Shown in pieces: positions 57,521 to 64,000 of a DNA stretch of 64,000 nucleotides (positions within the stretch are counted from its first letter, which is position 1; each line of letters opens with the position of its first letter). The DNA is taken from positions 7,750,001 through 7,814,000 of the forward strand of contig OW051497.1 of NCBI GenBank assembly GCA_932521035.1, given 5' to 3'. The DNA is from Oscheius dolichura (taxonomy: Eukaryota; Nematoda; Chromadorea; Rhabditida; Rhabditidae). The position numbers and the translations under genes are program-made. The notes beneath the pieces were generated by a model. The model saw only the letters and a list, made by a program, of their open reading frames with translations, was not told where the DNA came from and searched no databases.

Positions 57521-60500
57521 TTAATCTTCCAAGTTCCTGAAAGCCGTCTGCAAAGCTTCCAAGAGATCGTCGTAGTCCTTCTTGATCTTCTCTTCTCCGA
57601 GCTTCACGGGATTCTGAAAGTGGTCTTGTTTTTAAGCAAACACAATAAAAATTACTTTGAATTTCATGGCAGAAAGCTGGTAAATCAGATCTCCCATGTG
57701 GTCTCTGATAGTGGCCCAGGTCACTTTGTTTTCGGACTGAGCGGTGGATTCGACGGAGTGGCGGGCGAGATCATAGAAGCCGATCATGTTCTTGAGCATG
57801 CCGACGGTCTTATAGAAGGGGCAGAAACGATCGTAGTCGGTGTATCCGTTCTGCTGAAGGAAGTCGTCCTGAAATGGAATGTTTAGTATTAAAATAAGGA
57901 AGAATCAAACCTTGATGATCTTGGCAACCTCAAGCGTGATCTTGTCACCCTCGGCGAGGGAAGCCTTTCCGACGAGCTGGACAATTTCGGAGAGATCCTC
58001 TTCTTCTTGAAGGATTTCCTTACACTTGGTACGGAGGGCAATGAACTCGGGGTACTGCTTCTCGTAGAAGTCTTCCAAAGCACGCATGTACTTACTGAAA
58101 ACGAACACAATGTTTAAAATCAATTGCTTTCTTTCTTTTTTGTGCAGGGATACATTTAATCCAGAGCTTATCCAAGCATGGCAATCCCCCTTCCCCGCTT
58201 TCTTTTTAGATTCCTCAGTCAATAAGAGGAATTGTTGTGGCTGATAGTACAGGGCAACCCTTCAATGGCTAGCTGTCTCTTAATCATCGTCAAGCCGCTG
58301 ATGACCCACGGGGTTCGCGGCCAGTAACCAAGACAACAGGGGGACTGCTGCCGCGCTCCTCGTCCGCCCCAGCATTTCCCGCCTTATCACCTGCTTCAGC
58401 CGGCTAATCCCTCATTTCGATTCGTCGTGCCCGGCTACTGATGTCTTACCGGACATAAGTCCTTCCCCGCGGCCTAATTTAGAAAAGCGGCATTCTGTTA
58501 TTGTAGAGAAGTATCACCTAGAGCTCTTTGCTGAAGGTTCTTCCGACTCCGTCATGGAAATAGAGGAACCACCCCCGCTACAGTCTAGACATTCCCTTCC
58601 TACAGTAGGAAGTACATGTTTCATCCCCGCCAAACAAAATGGCCTAGCCAGTTTGATTATCCAATTTGTTATTCTACTGGTCAGCGGGATGACCGTCCTA
58701 TTCTTTTTCTACCATATTGGTGGCTACGAGTACATGGGATGGAATGAGAACTCGACTATTCTGGAGCCCGTCTATAACCATGGCAAACATTCAACACAAT
58801 CCCTGACGACAACAATAACAGAGAGCACAACAACAGTCATTTTTGAATTAGAGCGTGATGAAGAAGCCGTGAGAAAGAGGGATATTGTGCAGATTTTAGA
58901 TAGCAGTATGGATACGGTAGGCGCATTTCTCAGCATTTTGTATAATAAAATTTTAGATTGATAATTTCATCAACGAGACGCGGGAAACTCTAGACAATTA
59001 TACTAGTTCTTTCCAACCATTAGAAGATGTTTTCACACTTGGTTCGGATAACGAAACGGATAATCAAATACCAGAGACGGTTATCTATATCGGGGTGAGT
59101 GTCTATAGCCTTCCCTGTCTAAAATCACTTAGGATCAGCAATTAGACATGCTAGAAATGATTCGGATCTCAACTTTGGCCTACATCGTGCTAGGGGTTCT
59201 CTGGTTCAGTTCCTTAATTCTCCTACTATTCTCTATAAAATACGAAATCATTGATATGGTCGTCATTAATGCAATATGTCTGACGGCGGCAATTATGTAC
59301 CTTTTCATCCACGCCGTTTTCATAGCTGTACTCCTCTATTACCAGGTAATGCGCCGGCAATGACGCACTTCAATTCACATTTTATAGCGGGATCTGCCGT
59401 TGAGAAGTATGTTAATTGTAATCGGCTCAGTTGTCATATTATTCTGTACAGTTGCACTGGGAGCGGTCTGTCTGGCCCTTGTCGTCGGCTGGTACAAGTA
59501 TATCATTTATATGAACGACGGCGAAAAGGTAGGCTAATCGTCTGACTAGTCAGTTATTCCACTTTTTTCCAGTGTTATTGCCTCTCTATGTGTGTTGGTA
59601 TAATTAAAGGAGAACGGCGGGAACCACAGTCCCGGGCACAGGAATACGCTATGCGGGAAGCTGGACGAAACCCCAACGAGATTAGCTACACAGAGCCACC
59701 CATTCAAAATTTCAGTCAGTTCTAGATCTCTATCCTTTTACCAGTTGTCTTTGTCTCTCAAAAATTTCTGTGATCATATCACATTTCTATTGTATGCGAA
59801 CGTGTCTCTTCTGTGAGAAAATTTGGGAATAAAGTATTTTACGAACCTGTAGGAGATGAGCCAGTTGATGGAGGGGAAGTGCTTACGCTGGGCGAGCTTC
59901 TTATCCAATCCCCAGAACACTTGGACAATACCAAGGGTGGCAGATGTGACGGGATCAGCGAAATCTCCACCAGGAGGCGATACTCTGGAAATTGATAGGT
60001 AACAGAGGAGGCTAATAGTAACTTACGCTCCGACGATGGTAACGGATCCATCACGCTCGGGGTTTCCAAGGCACTTGACCTTTCCGGCACGCTCGTAGAA
60101 GGAAGCCAGACGAGCAGCAAGATAAGCAGGATAACCGGAATCGGCAGGCATTTCTCCGAGACGACCGGAGATCTCACGAAGAGCCTCGGCCCATCGAGAA
60201 GTGGAGTCGGCCATCATAGCCACGTTGAGACCCATATCACGGAAGTATTCGGCCAGGGTAATTCCTGTGTAGATGGAAGCTTCACGGGCAGCTACAGGCA
60301 TGTTGGAGGTGTTGGCGACCAAGGCGGTACGCTTCATGATAGAGGTGGTGACTCCTTCGACTTCCATGGTCAGCTCGGGGAAATCACGAAGTACTTCAGA
60401 CATTTCGTTTCCACGTTCTCCGCATCCTACGTAGATAATGGCATCGGAGTTGGAATACTTGGACAGAGACTGGGAGATGACAGTCTTTCCACAACCGAAG

Positions 60501-61956
60501 GCTCCGGGAATGGCGGTGGTTCCTCCTTGAACACATGGGAAGAGGGCATCCAACACACGCTGTCCGCAGAGAAGCGGGTTGTTGGCAGCGAGCTTCTCAG
60601 CAACGGGGCGAGGGGTACGGACAGGCCAGATTTGGAGCATAGAGAACTTCTGCTTCTTGCCGGCGAATTCAACCTCGACCATGGGCTCCTGTAATCATTT
60701 ATATAAGAAGGCAAAGTGATGCCGCTTACAGTGACGGTGTATTGGCCAGAAGGAGCAATCCAAGTGACTGTTCCACAAGCATTAGGAGGCAGGAGGATCT
60801 TGTGCTTGATGAGAAGGTTCTCGTGGACAGTTCCAAGGATATCTCCGCCGGTGATGTGGGATCCGACTCCGACGTTCTTGTTGAGGGTGAAGTCCCAACG
60901 AGCATCGCGGGAAAGGGCGTTGGTGGAGACTCCTAGAGACAACAATAAAACGACGAGTGATATGGTGATTACCCTTGGGAATGTAGATAGATCCGGTCAT
61001 GTCGGCGATATCCTTCAGAGGACGCTGGATACCGTCAAAGATGGAACCCATAATACCGGGGCCAAGCTCGACGGAAAGGGGCTTTCCAGTACGGAGCACG
61101 GGATCTCCAATGGTGACAGCGGCTGAAATGAAGAGTTGTTCATTTTGTTGTATTCCCCGCTTTTCCCATTCCTTTATGTGACTCGAATTATTCCTCAAAT
61201 CTTTCGCAGGGCGCATGGGTAGAGACCGCTTATAGAGTAGAGACGCAGAGGGGTGGCCAAGCGCAACCGATAAGGCAAAAGACCGATAAATGGTCGCTAC
61301 TTGGAACATTGATGTAAAATATGACTTTTTGTTGTTGAACCTATGAGAAAATATGTTTTTCAATGGATATTTTAAGTTGAGTATTCTGCAAGAGAAATTG
61401 AAGACCAGCTTCAGACGCTTTCTACTTACAAGGAGTCGCTCAACTGCATTTTCCACTTCAATAACGCAATTCCTTCTAGAAAATCTTTCTATCCGCCGTT
61501 TACAAAATGGAAATGTTTTCTGATGCATCCCTGTGTGGAAAACAATGACTAAATGTTTGCTGAACTAGAGGCATAACTCACATGTTTCCTCGTATACTTG
61601 GATGGTGGCGTAGTCTCCTTCAAGACGGATGATTTCTCCTACAAGTTCGCCGTGACCGACACGCACCAGCTCATACATAGCAGATCCTGCCATCTTCTCG
61701 GCTGTTACTACTGAAAATGGATAATTCAGTAACAGTTTCTGGATGATTTCGCAATTTTAATCGTTATTCAAACGTTAGAAAGGTTTTCTCATACAGACGT
61801 CTGTTTAGCATAACGATTCAATGTGTGAACCTTCTTAGATGTAATTTTAGTCATATCTCTATAAAATAAAAAAGGAAGAATAAAGATCTTACCAGGTCCG
61901 GAAACTCCATACACGAATCCGTAGGTAGCCTCATTGTCTCTGTCGCTTGGTGCCAT
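57521..61956 (-). CDS. vha-13: V-type ATPase catalytic subunit A
   Basis: This is the ATP-hydrolysing A subunit of the cytosolic V1 sector that drives proton pumping into organelles. The ATG at 61956 ([22 protein letters not shown]) lies two bases after a TTTACAG acceptor. Later exons carry the beta-barrel and non-homologous regions ([34 protein letters not shown]) and the Walker A loop GAFGCGKT. The [38 protein letters not shown] segment is present in the gene as [17 protein letters not shown]. The C-terminus has [34 protein letters not shown] and [14 protein letters not shown], with the stop at 57521 after FRNLED. The total is about 615 residues, the standard length, with no missing catalytic residue seen. 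A 1.75-kb intron (about 59850-58096) holds a membrane-protein gene on the opposite strand. The C. elegans orthologue is vha-13. Confidence 0.96.
58554..59725 (+). CDS. Four-pass membrane protein nested in the V-ATPase intron
   Basis: Five plus-strand exons join in frame: ATG 58554 to 58918, then exons starting near 58959, 59132, 59388 and 59571, with TAG at 59723. The product is about 335 residues. A cytosolic Pro-rich head ([19 protein letters not shown]) is followed by TM1 ([20 protein letters not shown]). An extracellular loop has several N-glycosylation sites (ENST, INET, DNYT, DNET) and a Thr-rich patch. TM2-TM4 follow (near 59170-59230, 59245-59345 and 59405-59500). The C-terminal tail starts CYCLSMC and ends NFSQF. 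The topology resembles tetraspan-like proteins, but no CCG motif or other signature is present, so the family is unknown. It lies within, and antisense to, the largest vha-13 intron. Confidence 0.7.
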
Positions 61957-62983
61957 CACTGTAAATGGAAATTGAGCAAAGGGTTGGAAGAAAGGGAGCA
62001 AGACGCCTAGTGATAATGAAGGTCAACGTGGATTCCACGTGGAGTACATTTCGGATTGCGTATATTGGCAGCGAATGGTCAAGGGGAAGTGAATTTAAAG
62101 AAGCAAAAACTTTAATATTGTTCGGGTAAGAAAGAAAGAATTTTAGAGCAAAAGTTGTGTGAAATTCAATGAAAACTGGAAGAGATTGATGAATTCCCAC
62201 GCCCTGCAACGACTAGAAAGGGTAAGAAGTGAATGGAGAAGCGGTATCGAAGCACTGGAGTGCTTCTAGAGAGGTACGAATGCAGACTGTTCCTGACAAA
62301 TTCGCTGGGTATGCCATAGTGCGATTTGCACATTTAAAATCGAAGACCAATGACCGAAATGGGTGGCCGAGACTATCGCGTCGGGACGCAAAACTGCTGG
62401 CTTGATTCATACTATAGCCGCGTGGTTGCTGCATAGTTTTTCTGAGAAAATAAAATGTTACAAAGTAAATATGGCTGTTCGCCTAATTTTTATTTACTTT
62501 TATTGTAAATGTAAATTAGGAAACCTAAAATAAACGCGGTCGCAAAAGAATTGGGCTAAATTAAATAATTGGAAGAGCGGGAAAAATCAATTATGCTCAA
62601 GAACGTTTAAGATAAAATATTGACTGTTACACCAGAAATCAAAGTGAAGTGAAGTCTTATAAAAGCGGTAAATTCAAAACAAAAGCTATTGTTCATAATT
62701 TATTGGGAAAAATCGATGAAACTGACTAGATAATGATGTTAAGTGATGAAAGACAAAAGAATGACGGGTTCGGATTAAAAAATCAACAGTATAAACAACA
62801 AAATACAATGGGGGAAATTCTACTTCCAAATATTGAATACTTATCTGACTCTGTGATACACAGTACTCGAAAAAGCGGGTTAATGACTTGGGCTAAAGGA
62901 TAAATACAGTAACGACCTGTTGAATAGTAATTGCACAAACATTAAAGCAATAAGGAGAGATTCAGAATTTAAATTAGAAAGTA
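61957..62983. other. Intergenic region upstream of V-ATPase subunit A
   Basis: About 1 kb separates two minus-strand genes. It holds the expected promoter of vha-13. Open frames at 62209-61931 and 62434-62213 have no domain. A GGGTGGCCGAG string at about 62360 resembles a tRNA A box, but no B box or cloverleaf follows. Confidence 0.45.
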
Positions 62984-64000
62984 TTAGCTGTTGTCGAACT
63001 CCTGGAAAGGCTGCCCTTCGGTCATTTCATCAATGTATTCTGGGGCGAAGCCGCGTGGATCACATATGGCTACCCTCATGTTGTCTATAGCCAAGGCTGA
63101 CTTCGTTTCGGAATGATCACTGTTGTGAGCGACTAGGTAGAACTGGAAAGAAGGAGAATAGTTCATGTTTGTCTATTTTGCATACGTGTGTTGTTCCTGG
63201 TGGCAGTTGGACATGGACGGTGTTCCATCTATAGGCATTGCGTGAAGACACTGAGCGCAGGATAGAAGGGCACTGCATGAAGGAGCTGACACTTCTCAAT
63301 GGGTTTGTGTATCTCGAGCCTAAATAAACGCTTTCTATGTTCAACCGGGAATGCAGAACCTAAACAAAGTCTAATAGTCGTCAACTGAGATGGCCGGTAA
63401 TATTGGAACAACAAAACATTCAGAGATCTCGTTGAATTAAACTTAGGCGACTCCAAAATGGCAACATCTCCAGGTTCCAGAAGGGTTGCAACGAATTGGC
63501 CGTTAGATGACGCTAAAAACTGATCTTCTCTTATTTTTTTGCGTTTCCCCACTTGGTCGAATATCGGATGTTCCCGTAAGAGGATACCCATAGCCTCTAT
63601 TCCTCAAAGTCCATGGCTTCTTTGTCAGTCCATGGTTGAGATAGTTGCATGCATTATCTAGAAATATTTTTAATTCATATTCCTCTCATTATCCCTTACC
63701 GTCGAAGTTGCAATTAAGCATACGACAATAGTCTTCATTCGGCTCGGGAGTTGTCGTTTGAATAACCCATCCTTTCGTTGTTCTTCTAGTATTACCGCTA
63801 TCGGGAATGGGGAGACCTACCTTTCCGGCATTTCGGGACTAGTTGTTGCTGGAGGCATTGTCCTCGTGTATGGTCGCTTTTTCGTATAAGGCTCTTTTGT
63901 TGATATCTTTGTTGGGAAAATCGGGGGTAGGGTAACGAGCCAGGGATACGGTTTTGCGCTGCTGCCACCTCTGGGCTGCCAGGGGTGGACTTTCGGTCTG
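62984..64000 (-). CDS. MAM-domain secreted protein, 5' part cut by window edge
   Basis: Exons on the minus strand join in frame from the window end: a Pro/Thr-rich extracellular linker (KKRPYTRTMPPATTSPEMP), an exon with TTKGWVIQTTTPEPNEDYC, and then a MAM domain. The domain starts CNFDDNACNY and continues with SSNGQFVATLLEPGDVAILESPKF and LLFQYYRPSQLTTIRLCLG. It closes with WNTVHVQLPPGTTHFYLVAHN and LAIDNMRVAICD, matching the MAM pattern CxFE-x3-C, W-x-LP-x-G, and A-x-D-x-I-x-C. A short acidic tail ends FQEFDNS at TAA 62984. Introns are about 40 nt. MAM domains mediate adhesion and occur in secreted or membrane proteins. The start and any signal peptide lie beyond 64000. Confidence 0.75.

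Noticed and set aside
60716..61126. 136-codon plus-strand frame
   Set aside because: It is antisense to V-ATPase subunit A exons with family-wide conserved sequence.
61245..62400. GGGGTGGCCAAGC and GGGTGGCCGAG strings that look like tRNA A boxes (also near 47811)
   Set aside because: No B box, acceptor stem or anticodon arm follows at the right distance, so no tRNA is called.

Overview
The window looks like a gene-dense piece of a chromadorean nematode nuclear genome. Genes lie on both strands and are cut by very short GT-AG introns, most of them 40 to 46 nt. The content includes families found only in nematodes or strongly expanded there: flp-2-like and flp-3-like FMRFamide precursors, a warthog-type hedgehog-related protein with a Hint/Hog domain, and an FGF receptor with the EGL-15 layout. 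Several start codons sit a few bases after a TTTCAG-like acceptor, as expected for spliced-leader trans-splicing. The exact genus cannot be read from the sequence. All multi-exon models below were assembled by eye from open frames and splice sites; no transcript data were available.

Layout. 0.8-2.7 kb (minus): two tandem paralogues of an unknown small acidic/basic protein, with duplicated upstream DNA. 2.7-4.9 kb: intergenic, with a 30-nt poly-G run and a diverged repeat also seen near 0.5 kb. 4.9-8.2 kb (minus): an ADA2/TADA2-type adapter with a very large charged, AT-hook-bearing insertion. 10.5-15.7 kb (plus): an FGF receptor tyrosine kinase like egl-15. 17.7-20.8 kb (plus): a warthog-like protein with a TATA box. 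22.3-23.1 kb (plus): a possible secreted peptide precursor. 23.4-23.7 kb (minus): a tiny membrane protein resembling the N-terminal part of a cuticle collagen. 26.9-29.3 kb (minus): a CCDC6-like coiled-coil protein. 32.6-46.7 kb (plus): a complete fused NAD(P)H glutamate synthase. Its 4.6-kb intron holds flp-3-like and flp-2-like genes on the opposite strand. 46.9-49.0 kb (minus): a cysteine-rich, probably GPI-anchored surface protein. 49-55 kb: gene-poor, with short direct repeats and a TTAA-flanked foldback element. 55.1-56.6 kb (minus): two tandem paralogues of a new-looking small single-pass membrane protein. 57.5-62.0 kb (minus): V-ATPase catalytic subunit A, whose largest intron holds a four-pass membrane protein gene on the opposite strand. 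63-64 kb (minus): the 3' part of a MAM-domain secreted protein, cut by the window edge.

These genes do not form one pathway: this is ordinary eukaryotic gene order. The most informative structure is the nesting of the two FMRFamide genes inside glutamate synthase. From memory, the C. elegans glutamate synthase W07E11.1 neighbours flp-3 (W07E11.2) and flp-2 (W07E11.3), so this looks like old conserved microsynteny. No CRISPR array, rRNA or convincing tRNA was seen.
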